A stretch of 64,000 nucleotides of DNA from the NCBI GenBank assembly GCA_963831105.1, contig CAWHOS010000008.1:248001-312000 (forward strand), read 5' to 3'. The stretch comes from DATFQI01 sp963831105. Lineage in GTDB: Bacteria > Actinomycetota > Thermoleophilia > Solirubrobacterales > Solirubrobacteraceae. A model generated the notes under the pieces. The model saw only the letters and a list, made by a program, of their open reading frames with translations, did no database searches and had not been told where the DNA came from. Positions 27,494-37,135 of this stretch are shown here, in pieces; position 1 is the first letter of the stretch; each line of letters opens with the position of its first letter. The position numbers were made by a program, and so were the translations under genes.

Positions 27494-28137
27494 GAGATGC
27501 CCGCCCGCGCGGGCGAAGCGACCGCGATGAACGCCTCGAGCTTGGCGTGGTCCTTGACCCCGGGCGATGCTTCGACGCCGGACGCCACGTCGACGGCGTA
27601 CGGCTTCACGGCGGCGATCCCCTCCGCCACGTTCTCGGGGGTCAGCCCGCCCGCGAGGATCATCGGGACCTTCGAGCGCCGCTGGGCGACGAGGCTCCAG
27701 TCCCACGAGCGGCCCGAGCCGCCGTGCACGCCCTCGACCTTGGCGTCGACCAGGTGGAAGTCCGTGTGGAAGCGCTCCAGCGCCTGCAGGTCGGCGCCGC
27801 TGTCCACGCGCGCGGCCTTGATGACCTTCGCGCCCGTGCGGCGCGCGACCTCGGTCGCGAACGAGGGCCCCTCGTCGCCGTGCAGCTGGACGTGGGTGAG
27901 CCCGATCGCGTCGACCGCGCGGGCGACCTCGTCGAGCGTGGGGTTGACGAACACCCCCGCGAGCTCGACCCGGCGGCGCAGGAGACGAGCGATCCCGGCG
28001 GCGACCGCCTCATCGACCACGCGGGAGGACCCGGGCCAGAGGTTGAAGCCGAGCGCCCAGGCGCCCAGCGACGCCGCCAGCTCGGCGTCCTCGAGCCTCG
28101 TGATGCCGCAGATCTTGACCCGTGTCACCGGGTCCAC
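27490..28137 (-). CDS. trpF: phosphoribosylanthranilate isomerase
   Basis: 215 aa TIM barrel. RVKICGITRLEDA holds the catalytic Cys and THVQLHGDEG the following conserved strand; ILAGGLTPENVAEGI and DVASGVEASPGVKD bind the phosphate. Third step of tryptophan synthesis. Start GTG 28137; a second in-frame GTG nine bases on is possible. It follows a 170-base palindromic spacer after the HtrA-like gene. Confidence 0.95.
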   Translation of the reverse strand: MDPVTRVKICGITRLEDAELAASLGAWALGFNLWPGSSRVVDEAVAAGIARLLRRRVELAGVFVNPTLDEVARAVDAIGLTHVQLHGDEGPSFATEVARRTGAKVIKAARVDSGADLQALERFHTDFHLVDAKVEGVHGGSGRSWDWSLVAQRRSKVPMILAGGLTPENVAEGIAAVKPYAVDVASGVEASPGVKDHAKLEAFIAVASPARAGIS

Positions 28138-28140
28138 GTT

Positions 28141-28308
28141 AGATGATCGATCGTGGGGTCGCCGCGGCGTCTTGGCTCCGGATCGTGGATGCCGGGCGGT
28201 GCCGGTCGAAGCGGAATAGTGGCAGCGCCACAGGCCGATTCGGACGGTGCCGATCCGGCGCCGCGAGACGGCGGCGAGACGTCGTGGGGACCCCGCGATC
28301 GGTCATCT
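28141..28308. repeat. large nested palindrome between htrA-like gene and trpF
   Basis: The ends pair: AGATGATCGATCGTGGGGTC (from 28141) against GACCCCGCGATCGGTCATCT (to 28308), with few mismatches. Inner arms include CTCCGGATCG/CGATCCGG and a TGGCAGCGCCA core. It lies in the trpF leader and after the htrA-like stop, so it may act as terminator, attenuator or processing site. No Trp-rich leader peptide was seen. Confidence 0.55.
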
Positions 28309-29456
28309 CAGCCCAGCGGGACCGAGGCGGGGCGCTCGGAGAGCTGGACCTGGACCGTGAGCCGGCCGCCGTCGCGCGAGAGCACGACCGGGATGCCGTC
28401 GCCGGGCCGGTGGCGGGAGACCACGTCGTCGATGTCGGCCATCGAGCGCACGCCCTGCCCGTCGACGGAGAGGATCACGTCGCCGCCGGCCACGCTGCCG
28501 TCGCCCAGGATCCCCGCGCGCGCCGCGGGCCCGTCGGGGTCGACCTCGCGCACGCGCACGCCGGCGCGGCCCTCGCCGAGCGCGACGAGCGCGCCCGGCC
28601 CGTCGCCCGCCGCGATCCCCAGATAGGCGTGGCTGACGTTGCGGTGGGCCTGCAGCGAGGGGATCAGCGCCTTCGCGGTGTCGATCGGCACGGCGAAGCC
28701 GACGCCCATCCCGCCCTTCGGCCCGTCCGCCTCGATCTGCGAGTTGACGCCGATCACGCGGCCGGAGACGTCGAGCAGCGGCCCGCCGGCGTTGCCCGGG
28801 CTGAGCACGCCGTCGGTCTGGATCACGTTGTCGACCGAGAAGCCGCTCGGCGCCGTGATGCGCTGCTGCTTGGCCGACACGATCCCGGTCGTGAGCGTGC
28901 GGTCGCGGCCGGACGGGTTGCCGATCGAGATCGTGGGGTCGCCGACCTGCACGGCCTTCGAGGTGCCCAGCCCGAGCGGTCGCAGCTTCAGGCCTTCCGG
29001 CTCGACGCCGAGCAGCGCCAGGTCGGTCTCCTCGTCCTTGCCGAGCACGCGCGCCGGCACCGTCTGGTCATCCGAGAAGGTGACGGAGATGTCGGTGGCG
29101 CCCGCGACCACGTGGGCGTTGGTGAGCAGCCGGCCCTCCTCGTCGATCACGAAGCCGGCCGCGCTGGCCACGCCGCCGTCCGTGCGCTCGGAGAGATCCA
29201 GCGACGAGGCGTCGGCCTGCAGCGAGCGCGCCCGCACGAGCACCACGCCCGGCGCGTCGCGCTCGTAGATCTCGCGCGCCGTGGGCCCGTTGGCGCGTTG
29301 GGCCGTCGGGCTGGCGCTCGCGCCGAGCGAGGACGTCTGGACCACCGTGCGCGTCGTGCCGCCGCCGGCCGCGCCCGTGCCGAGCAGAATGCCGGCCGTC
29401 ACGCCGCCGCCGATCAGCCCGGCGGCGACCATGGGTAGGAACCCTTGCTTCACCAT
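28308..29456 (-). CDS. HtrA-like membrane-anchored PDZ protein lacking the catalytic serine
   Basis: 382 aa: membrane anchor (about 8-28), linker, trypsin-like domain (60-260), C-terminal PDZ (about 270-375). His115 (LLTNAHVVAG) and Asp145 (ETDLALLG) of the triad are present. The nucleophile motif, normally GNSGGPL, reads SPGNAGGPLLD: the codon is GCC, so Ala223 replaces Ser. As written it cannot be an active serine protease; it might act as a chaperone, sensor or scaffold. It is embedded between trpC and trpF on the same strand. A substitution error is possible but other errors here are insertions. Confidence 0.85.
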   Translation of the reverse strand: MVKQGFLPMVAAGLIGGGVTAGILLGTGAAGGGTTRTVVQTSSLGASASPTAQRANGPTAREIYERDAPGVVLVRARSLQADASSLDLSERTDGGVASAAGFVIDEEGRLLTNAHVVAGATDISVTFSDDQTVPARVLGKDEETDLALLGVEPEGLKLRPLGLGTSKAVQVGDPTISIGNPSGRDRTLTTGIVSAKQQRITAPSGFSVDNVIQTDGVLSPGNAGGPLLDVSGRVIGVNSQIEADGPKGGMGVGFAVPIDTAKALIPSLQAHRNVSHAYLGIAAGDGPGALVALGEGRAGVRVREVDPDGPAARAGILGDGSVAGGDVILSVDGQGVRSMADIDDVVSRHRPGDGIPVVLSRDGGRLTVQVQLSERPASVPLG

Positions 29457-29519
29457 CTTCCACAGTCGTCACCGACCGTGAAGGTCAAGTAAACCCGGGG
29501 GAACCTTCTGCGTCGCGGA

Positions 29520-30311
29520 TCAGCGGTCGTGCTCCGTGCCGGCCGTGAGATCCGCGCAGGCGGCCTCGATGTCCGCGGCGCGCATCAGCGTCTCGCCGAT
29601 CAGCACCGCGTCGACGCCGACGCGCTCGAGCTCCTCGAGCTGGTCGCGGGAGGAGTAGCCCGACTCCGCGACGACGGTCTTGCCCGCGGGGACGTCGGCG
29701 AGCAGCTCGTAGGTGCGCTCGATATCGACGGAGAAGTCGGTCAGGTCGCGGTTGTTGAGGCCGAGCACGTCGGCCTCGACGTCCAGCGCGACGTCCAGCT
29801 CGCGCTCGTTGTGGACCTCCACCAGCGCGTCGAGGTCGAGGTCGCGCGCCTCGCGCAGCAGGTCGTAGAGGTCGTCGGGGTCCAGCGCGGCGACGATCAG
29901 CAGGATCGCGTCGGCGCCGACGGCCGCGGACTCGTAGAGCTGGTAGGGGTCGACGATGAAGTCCTTGCGCAGGATCGGCAGATCGGTCGCGGCGAGCGCC
30001 TCGCGCAGGTCGTCGAGCGAGCCGCCGAAGTGGAACGGCTCGGTGAGGATCGACAGCGCCGCCGCGCAGCCGCGCTCGTAGGCCTGGACGATCTCGGTGA
30101 CCGTCGCGCCCTCGCGGATCACGCCCGCCGACGGCGAGCGGCGCTTGTGCTCGGCGATCAGCGACACGCCGGGGCGCGTGAGCGCCTCCTGGAACGGCCG
30201 CGCCTGCGGGCGGTCGTCGAGCGCGCGCTCGAGCTGCGACAGCGGCACGCGCTCGCGCCGGCGCGCGACCTCGTCGCGGGTGTCGTCGACGATGCGGTCG
30301 AGGACGTTCAT
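29520..30311 (-). CDS. trpC: indole-3-glycerol phosphate synthase
   Basis: 263 aa TIM barrel. SLIAEHKRRSPSAGVI carries the catalytic Glu/Lys pair; LPILRKDFIVDPYQLYE, DALVEVHNERELD, VLGLNNRDLTDF and VVAESGYSSRDQLEEL are standard. Closes the indole ring by decarboxylative cyclisation of CdRP. Starts 8 bases after the trpD stop. Confidence 0.96.
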   Translation of the reverse strand: MNVLDRIVDDTRDEVARRRERVPLSQLERALDDRPQARPFQEALTRPGVSLIAEHKRRSPSAGVIREGATVTEIVQAYERGCAAALSILTEPFHFGGSLDDLREALAATDLPILRKDFIVDPYQLYESAAVGADAILLIVAALDPDDLYDLLREARDLDLDALVEVHNERELDVALDVEADVLGLNNRDLTDFSVDIERTYELLADVPAGKTVVAESGYSSRDQLEELERVGVDAVLIGETLMRAADIEAACADLTAGTEHDR

Positions 30312-30318
30312 CGGGCGG

Positions 30319-31343
30319 TCATCCGGGCGACAGTGTGGCGGTCATGGCGGTCAAGGCGTCGAGCGCCGCCGCGGCGGCCCCCGAGTCGACGGCCTCCGCG
30401 GCCGCCTCCACGCCCTCGCGAAGGCTATCCGCCCGGCCGCCGGCGTAGATCGCCGCGCCCGCGTTGAGCAGGGCGAGGTCGCGTTCCGGACCGCTGCGCG
30501 CCCGCCAGGATCCGGCGCGTCGTGGCGGCGTTGGCCTCGGGCAGGCCCGGGCCGAAGTCCCCCGGATCGCTGCGCCGCAGGCCGACCTCCTCCGGCGTGA
30601 CGTCGTAGGTGCGCAGCCCGCCGTCGCCGACCTCGACCACGCGGGTCGGGGCCGAGGTGCTCAGCTCGTCGAGCCCGTCCGCGCTGGAGACCACGAGCGC
30701 CCGCTCGGCGCCCAGCCGCAGCAGCGCGCCCGCGATCGTCTCCAGGAACGCCGGGTCCGAGACGCCGATCACCTGCCGCGTGGCGCCCGCCGGGTTGGTC
30801 AGCGGGCCGAGGAAGTTGAAGATCGTGCGGACCGCCAGCTCCTTGCGGACGGGGATCACGTAGCGCGTGGCGCTGTGGTGGGCGGGGGCGAACATGAACC
30901 CGAAGCCGACCTCGCGGATGCACTGCGCGACCGCGTCGGGCTTGAGGTCGATGCGCACGCCGAGCGCCTCGAGCAGGTCGGCCGAGCCCGACAGCCCGGT
31001 GGCGGAGCGGTTGCCGTGCTTGGCGACGGCGCAGCCCGCCCCCGCGGCGATCAGCGCGGCGGTCGTGGAGACGTTGAAGGTCGGGCGCCCGCCGCCCGTG
31101 CCCGCGGTGTCCACGAGGTCGCCACGGCCGGCGTCGACGGGCGTGGCGAAGCGGCGCATCGTGCGCGCGAGGCCCTCGATCTCCTCCTCGGTCTCCCCCT
31201 TCGTGCGCAGCGCGACCAGCACGCCGGCGGTCTCCACCTCGGAGGCGTTGCCGTCCATGATCTCGGCCAGGACCGCGGAGACGTCCTCCACGGAGAGGTC
31301 CTGCCGGCTCATCAGGCGGTCGATCGCCTTCGTGATCACGGGG

Positions 31344-31351
<8 letters not shown>
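30319..31351 (-). CDS. trpD: anthranilate phosphoribosyltransferase (one apparent frameshift)
   Basis: Transfers phosphoribosyl from PRPP to anthranilate. GDLVDTAGTGGGRPTFNVST binds PRPP; AVAKHGNRSATGLSGSADLLEALG and GFMFAPAHHSATRYV follow. The frame breaks near 30497-30505 after AATTRRILAG; removing one base restores SGPERDLALLNAGAAIYAGG and a natural end TATLSPG with TGA at 30321-30319. 1033 nt = 3n+1. TTG 31351 overlaps trpG by 8 bases; GTG 31339 is an alternative start. Confidence 0.92.
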
Positions 31352-31898
<547 letters not shown>

Positions 31899-31902
<4 letters not shown>

Positions 31903-33370
31903 GCCCAGTCCGCCTGTCGCGCGGCCAGCTCGATCGCGCGCACCACGCCGCGCGCCTTCGCGCGCGACTCCTCGTACTCGTAGTCCGGGCGGGCGTCGGC
32001 GACGGTGCCGCCGCCGGCCTGCACGTGCGCGACGCCGTCCTTGACGACGACCGTGCGGATGCAGATGCAGGTGTCGAGCTGGCCGTGGTAGGAGAGCCAG
32101 CCGACGGCGCCGCCGTAGGCCCCGCGCTTGACGGGCTCGAGCTCGTCGATGATCTCCATCGCGCGCACCTTCGGGGCGCCGGACAGCGTCCCGGCGGGCA
32201 GCACGGAGCGCAGCGCCTGCACCGCGCTGACGTCCTCCCGCAGCCGCCCGGCGACGCGAGGAGACGATGTGGATGACGTGCGAGTAGGTCTCGACGCTCA
32301 TGAACGTCTCGACCTCCACCGAGCCGTACTCGCACACCCGCCCGAGGTCGTTGCGGCCGAGGTCGACGAGCATCACGTGCTCGGCGCGCTCCTTCTCGTC
32401 GGCGAGCAGGTCGGCGGCGATCTCGCGGTCCTCGTCGGCGTCGCCGCCGCGCGGGCGGGTGCCGGCGATCGGGCGCGTCGAGACGTTGCGCCCCGTCACC
32501 GTCACCAGCGGCTCGGGCGATGCGCCGACGACCTGGAAGTCCTCGAAGTCCAGGAAGTACATGTACGGCGACGGGTTGACGGCGCGCAGCCCGCGGTAGA
32601 TCGAGAACGACTCGACCGGCGACGGCGCCGACCAGCGCTGCGAGGGCACGACCTGGAAGGCGTCGCCGGCGTGCACGTACTCGACGATCCGGGCCACCAT
32701 CGCCTCGAACGCCTCGCGCGGCATGTTGGACTCGAACTGCGGCTCCGCGCGCTCGGCGGTGCCGATGGCGGGCCGTGGAAGCGGGCCGGCGAGCCGCTCG
32801 CGGACCTCGCGGATCGACTCGACGGCGCGCGCGTGCGCCGCCTCCACCCCGCCGTCCTCCTCCGGGTAGGCGTTGGCGAGGATCGTGACCGTGTGGCGCA
32901 GGTGGTCGAAGGCGAGGATCACGTCGGAGAGCATCAGCGCCATGTCCGGCAGCCCGATCACGTCCGGGTTGGGCTCCGCGAGGCGCTCGACCGCGCGCAC
33001 GCAGTCGTAGCCGAAGAAGCCGACCGCGCCGCCCGCAAACGGCGGGAGGCCGTCGATCTGCGCCTGGCGGTGGCGCGAGACCTCGCGCTCGGCGAGCTCG
33101 TAGGGGTCGCCGCCGTCGGCCAGGCTCCAGCGCACGACGCGGCGCGGCTTGTAGCCGATGAACGACCAGCGGCCGACGCGCTGGCCCTGCTCGGCGGACT
33201 CGAGCAGGAAGGCCGGGCCCGGCCCCGCGCAGCTTCAGGAACGCGGAGACGGGCGTCTCGCAGTCCTCGATGAACGTGTGGCAGACCGGGATCAGGTTGT
33301 GCGCGCCGGCCAGCGCGCGCGCCTCCTCGACGCCCGGCGTGACCTGGAGCTGGTCAGCGGCGACGGGCAA
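31899..33370 (-). CDS. trpE: anthranilate synthase component I (two apparent frameshifts)
   Basis: Converts chorismate to anthranilate with TrpG. Three successive frames together give one normal-length TrpE of about 490 aa: N-terminal Trp-binding region to FLKLRGAGP; then (from about 33226) WSFIGYKPRRVVRWSLADGG through RPIAGTRPRGGDADEDREI and MLVDLGRNDLGRVCEYGSV; then (from about 32260) AGRLREDVSAVQALRSVLPA, GTLSGAPKVRAMEIIDELE and the end ARQADWA. Both joints need removal of one base; 1472 nt = 3n+2. Start TTG 33370 lies inside the end of hisIE, so the genes overlap by 17 bases. Confidence 0.92.
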
Positions 33371-33950
33371 GCAGGACCCTCTCGGCGTCGGCCAGCTCGA
33401 GCCCGCGCGTGCGCAGCAGCACGGTCAGGTGGTAGAGCACGTCGGCGGCCTCCTCGGCGACGCGCTCGTCGGACTCCTCGCGCGCGGCGCGGACGACCTC
33501 CTCCGCCTCCTCCTGCACCTTCTCGCCCGCGAAGGCGGGGTCGGCGAGCAGCTTGGCGGTGTAGGAGCCCTCCGCGTCGCCGGCGGCGCGCTCGGCGATC
33601 GTGCGCTCGAGCGCGGGCAGCGCCTCCTGCTCGGTCAGCGTCGGGTCGCCGTTGTGGAAGCACGTGCGCGCGCCGGTGTGGCAGGCGGGCCCCGCCGGGT
33701 CGACGAGCGCGAGCACGGCGTCGCGGTCGCAGTCGTAGCGCAGCGCGCGCACGGCCTGGGTGTTGCCCGAGGTCGCGCCCTTGTGCCAGAGCTCGTCGCG
33801 CGAGCGGCTCCAGAGGTGCAGCTCGCCGGTGTCCTTGGACTTCTGCAGCGCCTCGGCGTTCATGTAGGCGAGCGTGAGCACCTCGCCGGTGCGGGCGTCC
33901 TGGATCACGCAGGGGACGAGCCCGCGCTCGTCGTAGGCGATGTCCTCCAT
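33354..33950 (-). CDS. hisIE: bifunctional phosphoribosyl-AMP cyclohydrolase / phosphoribosyl-ATP pyrophosphatase
   Basis: 198 aa. N-terminal HisI: ARTGEVLTLAYMNAEAL, LWHKGATSGNTQ and the metal site ACHTGARTCFHN. C-terminal HisE: EKVQEEAEEVVRAAREE and AADVLYHLTVLL, the MazG-like helices. It carries out steps two and three of histidine synthesis. No other his genes are here; it heads the trpE-G-D-C run and its last codons contain the trpE start. Confidence 0.93.
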   Translation of the reverse strand: MEDIAYDERGLVPCVIQDARTGEVLTLAYMNAEALQKSKDTGELHLWSRSRDELWHKGATSGNTQAVRALRYDCDRDAVLALVDPAGPACHTGARTCFHNGDPTLTEQEALPALERTIAERAAGDAEGSYTAKLLADPAFAGEKVQEEAEEVVRAAREESDERVAEEAADVLYHLTVLLRTRGLELADAERVLLARRR

Positions 33951-35053
33951 GGGACGCGGGATTCTAGGCGCGGCGGCGGGGCGACCTTCAGGTACCGGTC
34001 GAAGATGAAGGTGCAGGGCCGGCGGCGGCCCGCGGCCGCGATCAGCGCCGTCAGCAGCCGCGGCGGCAGGCGCGGGACCCAGCGCTGCAGCGCGCCCATG
34101 ACCCGGAACGGGTGCGCGTGGGCGGCGGAGAAGGCCCCGTAGTCGGCGAGCGCCTGCTCGCGGGTGCTCGTCCCGGCGAGCACGGAGCGCAGCTCGCGGC
34201 CGCACGCGATCCCGAAGTGGAACGCAGGGCGGATCCCCTCGCCCGACAGCGGCAGGCAGTGCCCGGCGGAGTCGCCCACGAAGAACACGCCGTCCTCGGC
34301 CGCGGGGCGCAGCGCGTGCGGGAACCAGTTGCCCTGGTAGCGGACGGGCTCGACGTCCAGCCGCGCGGCCATCTCCTTCGTCGGCTCCTTGACGTGGTGG
34401 CGCGGCTCGTAGGAGCCGACGCCGACGCGCTGCTCGCCGTCCGCGGGCACCGACCAGGCGTAGCCGTAGCGCACGACCGAGCGGTCGATCCAGCAGTCGA
34501 GGTCGGTGCCGCCACCGTGCGGGTGGACCTCCAGCCCGCGGCTGATCAGCGCGTCGGGCGGCTGGACGTTCTCCCCCGGGCCGAGCACGCGCCGCCAGCC
34601 GAGCGCGTCGACGATCAGGGGCGCCGCGATGTCGCCGCGGTCGGTGTGGACCGTGTCGCCGGTGCGGGACTGGACCTTCGCGATCTCGAAGCGGGCGGCG
34701 CCGCTCTGCGCCCACAGCTCCTTGCAGAGCTCGCGGTAGTCGAACGAGCTCCAGCTCCACGGCAGCCGGTAGCGGGCCGAGCCGTGCGGCGTGTGGAAGG
34801 CCATGCAGGGCAGCTCCTGGCGGATCGCCCGCCGGACGCCCATCGCGTGCAGCCACGGCGTCGGCGCGGCGCAGGCCGAGGTGGCGCGCTCGCCGATCTC
34901 GTAGCGGTCGATCACGAGCACGTCGGCGCCGGCGCCGGCGAGCTCGCGGGCGACGGCGAGGCCGGCGAAGCTCGCGCCGCAGATCAGCACGTCCGGGCGC
35001 TCGTCGCCCAGCGGGGTGCGCTCCTCGCCCCGCAGCGTGGCGCGGCGCGTCAC
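33905..35053 (-). CDS. FAD-dependent geranylgeranyl-reductase-family oxidoreductase (copy 2)
   Basis: About 380 aa. DVLICGASFAGLAVARELA and VLVIDRYEIGERATSACAAP bind FAD; VFFVGDSAGHCLPLSGEGIR is the second FAD motif. Paralogue of the product at 2868-4004. GTG 35053 overlaps the stop of the phytoene/squalene-synthase-like gene (GTGA), so an isoprenoid substrate is a fair inference. The 3' end is doubtful: as read, the frame runs 46 bases into hisIE, but one surplus base near 33965-33980 would give a natural TAG at 33966-33964 just before hisIE. Confidence 0.8.
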   Translation of the reverse strand: MTRRATLRGEERTPLGDERPDVLICGASFAGLAVARELAGAGADVLVIDRYEIGERATSACAAPTPWLHAMGVRRAIRQELPCMAFHTPHGSARYRLPWSWSSFDYRELCKELWAQSGAARFEIAKVQSRTGDTVHTDRGDIAAPLIVDALGWRRVLGPGENVQPPDALISRGLEVHPHGGGTDLDCWIDRSVVRYGYAWSVPADGEQRVGVGSYEPRHHVKEPTKEMAARLDVEPVRYQGNWFPHALRPAAEDGVFFVGDSAGHCLPLSGEGIRPAFHFGIACGRELRSVLAGTSTREQALADYGAFSAAHAHPFRVMGALQRWVPRLPPRLLTALIAAAGRRRPCTFIFDRYLKVAPPPRLESRVPWRTSPTTSAGSSPA

Positions 35054-35919
35054 GGGCGGATGGCCCCGAAGGCGAGCATCGGCAGCCGCCACAGGCGCAC
35101 GCCCATGCGGCGTCCGAGCACGTCGTAGCCCGCGGCCTCGACGCGGTCGAGCACCGACTCGTAGACCGCGCACGCGAGCCGGATCCCGGGCCGCACCGCG
35201 GCCGGGGCGGCGGCCACGGCAGGCCCGGCGGCGGCGAACAGGCGGCGCGCGCGGGCGACCTCGTGCTCGATCAGCGCGCGCAGCTCGGGCGAGGCGCTCG
35301 GCCGCGCGAAGTCCGCCTCCTCGACCCCGAAGCGCTCGCGGTCCTCGTGCGGCAGGTAGATGCGGTCCAGGCGGTAGTCCTCGGCGACGTCGCGGACGAA
35401 GTTGGTGTGCTGGAAGGCCAAGCCGAGCCGGCCGTAGTCCGCGTGGTGGCTGTCGTCGACGCCGAGCAGCGGCGCCATGATCCGCCCGACCGAGCCGGCC
35501 GAGCCCTCCATGTAGGCGACGAGCTCCTCCCAGGTCTCGATCCGCACGGGCGCGCAGTCGACGCGCATCGAGCGCATGTACGGGGTCAGCTCCGCGAGCG
35601 GCAGGTCGTGCCGGCGCGCCGAGTCCACGAGCGCACCCACCACGGGGTTCGCCGATCCGCCCTCCTGCAGGCCGCGGGCGAGCTCGCCCTCCCAGGCGTC
35701 CAGCGCCGCGCGGCGCTGCTCCGGGGTCGGCGCGCGGCGCGGGCCGTCGACGAGCTGGTCGGCCGTGCGCACGTAGCCGTAGAGCGCGTGCGTGGCGGGC
35801 CGGACGTCCGCGGGCAGGCGTCGCGTGGCCCAGTAGTACGTGGGGTCGTGGCGCCGGTGCATGCGGCGGCAGGTGTCGTATGCGTCGGTGAGGGCCGGAT
35901 CCATCGCGGGCATTGTCAT
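35050..35919 (-). CDS. phytoene/squalene synthase family protein
   Basis: 289 aa all-alpha prenyl synthase. First aspartate-rich motif YGYVRTADQLVDGPR, second NFVRDVAEDYRLDRIYLPHED, plus Y-M-EGSAGSVGRIMAPLLG. Members condense two GGPP or FPP units head-to-head to phytoene or (pre)squalene. ATG 35919 with GGAGG upstream was chosen over ATGs at 35913 and 35904. The coupled reductase downstream suggests a carotenoid or other polyprenyl product; which one cannot be told. Confidence 0.88.
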   Translation of the reverse strand: MTMPAMDPALTDAYDTCRRMHRRHDPTYYWATRRLPADVRPATHALYGYVRTADQLVDGPRRAPTPEQRRAALDAWEGELARGLQEGGSANPVVGALVDSARRHDLPLAELTPYMRSMRVDCAPVRIETWEELVAYMEGSAGSVGRIMAPLLGVDDSHHADYGRLGLAFQHTNFVRDVAEDYRLDRIYLPHEDRERFGVEEADFARPSASPELRALIEHEVARARRLFAAAGPAVAAAPAAVRPGIRLACAVYESVLDRVEAAGYDVLGRRMGVRLWRLPMLAFGAIRP

Positions 35920-35934
35920 CCTGTCCCGCCTCCG

Positions 35935-36873
35935 ATGGAAGCACTCCTGCAAGAACGACGACTCGTCTACGTCACCGGCAAGGGCGGCGTCGGCAAGACC
36001 ACGGTCGCCGCCGCGCTCGGCCTGGCCGCCGCCGAGGCGGGCCGGCGCACGATCGTCTGCGAGGTCGCCGAGCAGGACCGCGTCTCGCGCGCGTTCCGGC
36101 GCGAAGGGGTCACCGCGGAGACCGAGGTCCAGCTCGCGGAGAACCTCTGGGCGATCACGATCGACCCGACCAAGGCGATGCAGGAGTGGCTCGCCAAGCA
36201 GCTCGGCGGCGGCGCCCCGCTGCGGCTGATGACGCGCTCGCACGCGTTCCAGTACTTCGTCGCCGCCGCGCCGGGGGCCAAGGAGCTGATCACGATCGCG
36301 AAGGTCTGGGAGCTGGCGCAGCTCTCGCGCTGGGACGCCCGCAACCGCACCTACGACCTCGTGATCGTCGACGCGCCCGCCTCGGGCCACGGGCTTGCGA
36401 TGCTGACCACGCCGCACACGTTCGGCGAGATCGCCCGCGTCGGCCCGATCCGCCGCCAGGCGAGCAAGATCGAGGCCCTGCTCGGCGACCCCGCCAAGAC
36501 GGGCTACGTCGCCGTGGCGCTGCCCGAGGAGATGCCGGTGGTCGAGACGCTCGAGCTCGGCGTCAAGCTCGAGGACGCCGTCGGCCTCGGCCTGGAGGCG
36601 ATCATCGTCAACGGCGTCTGGCCCGACCGCTTCAGCGCCGCCGACGTCAAGAAGCTCCGCACCGCCTCACGCAACGGCCACGACCCGGCCGCCGCCGGCG
36701 CCCTGAGCGCCGCGCTCGCCGAGCACGACCGCGCCGTCCTCCAGCGCCGGCACCTCGACCGGCTCGTCGAGGAGAGCGGCACCACGGTGGTGACCCTCCC
36801 CTACCTGTTCGCCTCGGAGCTGGGTCTGCCGGAGTACCAGCTGCTCGCCGACTCGCTCGCCGAGTCGCTGTAG
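35935..36873 (+). CDS. ArsA/GET3-family ATPase
   Basis: 312 aa deviant-Walker ATPase. P-loop YVTGKGGVGKTTVAAALGLA, switch region YDLVIVDAPASGHGLAMLTT, and the C-terminal FASELGLPEY. Actinobacteria carry such single-domain ArsA homologues without ars genes. No Cys-rich metal site is seen, so arsenite transport is unlikely; membrane-protein targeting or an unknown ATPase role fits better. Divergent from the phytoene-synthase gene with only 15 bases between starts. Confidence 0.8.
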   Translation: MEALLQERRLVYVTGKGGVGKTTVAAALGLAAAEAGRRTIVCEVAEQDRVSRAFRREGVTAETEVQLAENLWAITIDPTKAMQEWLAKQLGGGAPLRLMTRSHAFQYFVAAAPGAKELITIAKVWELAQLSRWDARNRTYDLVIVDAPASGHGLAMLTTPHTFGEIARVGPIRRQASKIEALLGDPAKTGYVAVALPEEMPVVETLELGVKLEDAVGLGLEAIIVNGVWPDRFSAADVKKLRTASRNGHDPAAAGALSAALAEHDRAVLQRRHLDRLVEESGTTVVTLPYLFASELGLPEYQLLADSLAESL

Positions 36874-36877
36874 CGCC

Positions 36878-37131
36878 GGCGAACGTCAGCGGCGCCGGGT
36901 AGGGGTGGCGAGGGTGCCGGCGTGATCGTCTGCTCCAGGCCGCCACTTACAGCGGGCTCTCCCACAGGCCCGCCTGGCGTGCCTTAGCGGCCCAGCGTTT
37001 TCGGCGTCGAAACGTTGGGAGGTTGAGGCACGCAGGGCGCACCTTTGATCCCACTCGCTGTAAGCGGTGGCCCGCCGGCAGCCCGCCCCGCGGGGCTCCC
37101 ACCTCCCTCCCCAGCGCAGTTGACGTTCGCC
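36878..37131. repeat. intergenic nested palindrome, copy B (between convergent genes)
   Basis: A 254-base imperfect palindrome filling the gap between two convergent genes. Outer arms GGCGAACGTCA (36878-36888) and TGACGTTCGCC (37121-37131) are exact complements and each begins 4 bases from a stop codon. Inner arms: GGCCGCCACTTACAGCG (36938) with CGCTGTAAGCGGTGGCC (37056); CGCCTGGCGTGCCTTA (36971) with TGAGGCACGCAGGGCG (37024); CCCAGCGTTTTC (36991) with CGAAACGTTGGG (37008). A folded RNA from either strand would form one long hairpin. Confidence 0.8.
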
Positions 37132-37135
37132 CGCG

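Noticed and set aside
28138..28307. Trp leader peptide or T-box upstream of trpF
   Set aside because: No short frame with tandem Trp codons and no T-box sequence; only the palindrome is visible.
35935..36873. Arsenical pump ATPase of an arsenic-resistance operon
   Set aside because: Single ATPase domain, no metal-binding Cys set, and no arsB, arsC or arsR nearby.
36878..37131. Insertion sequence or MITE with target-site duplication
   Set aside because: No transposase frame and no clear flanking duplication; the boundaries coincide with stop codons, which suggests a 3'-end element, though a REP-like origin stays possible.
36874..37135. tRNA or small structured RNA gene in the palindromic gap
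   Set aside because: Pairing gives one long nested hairpin; no cloverleaf, CCA end or T-loop consensus is present.
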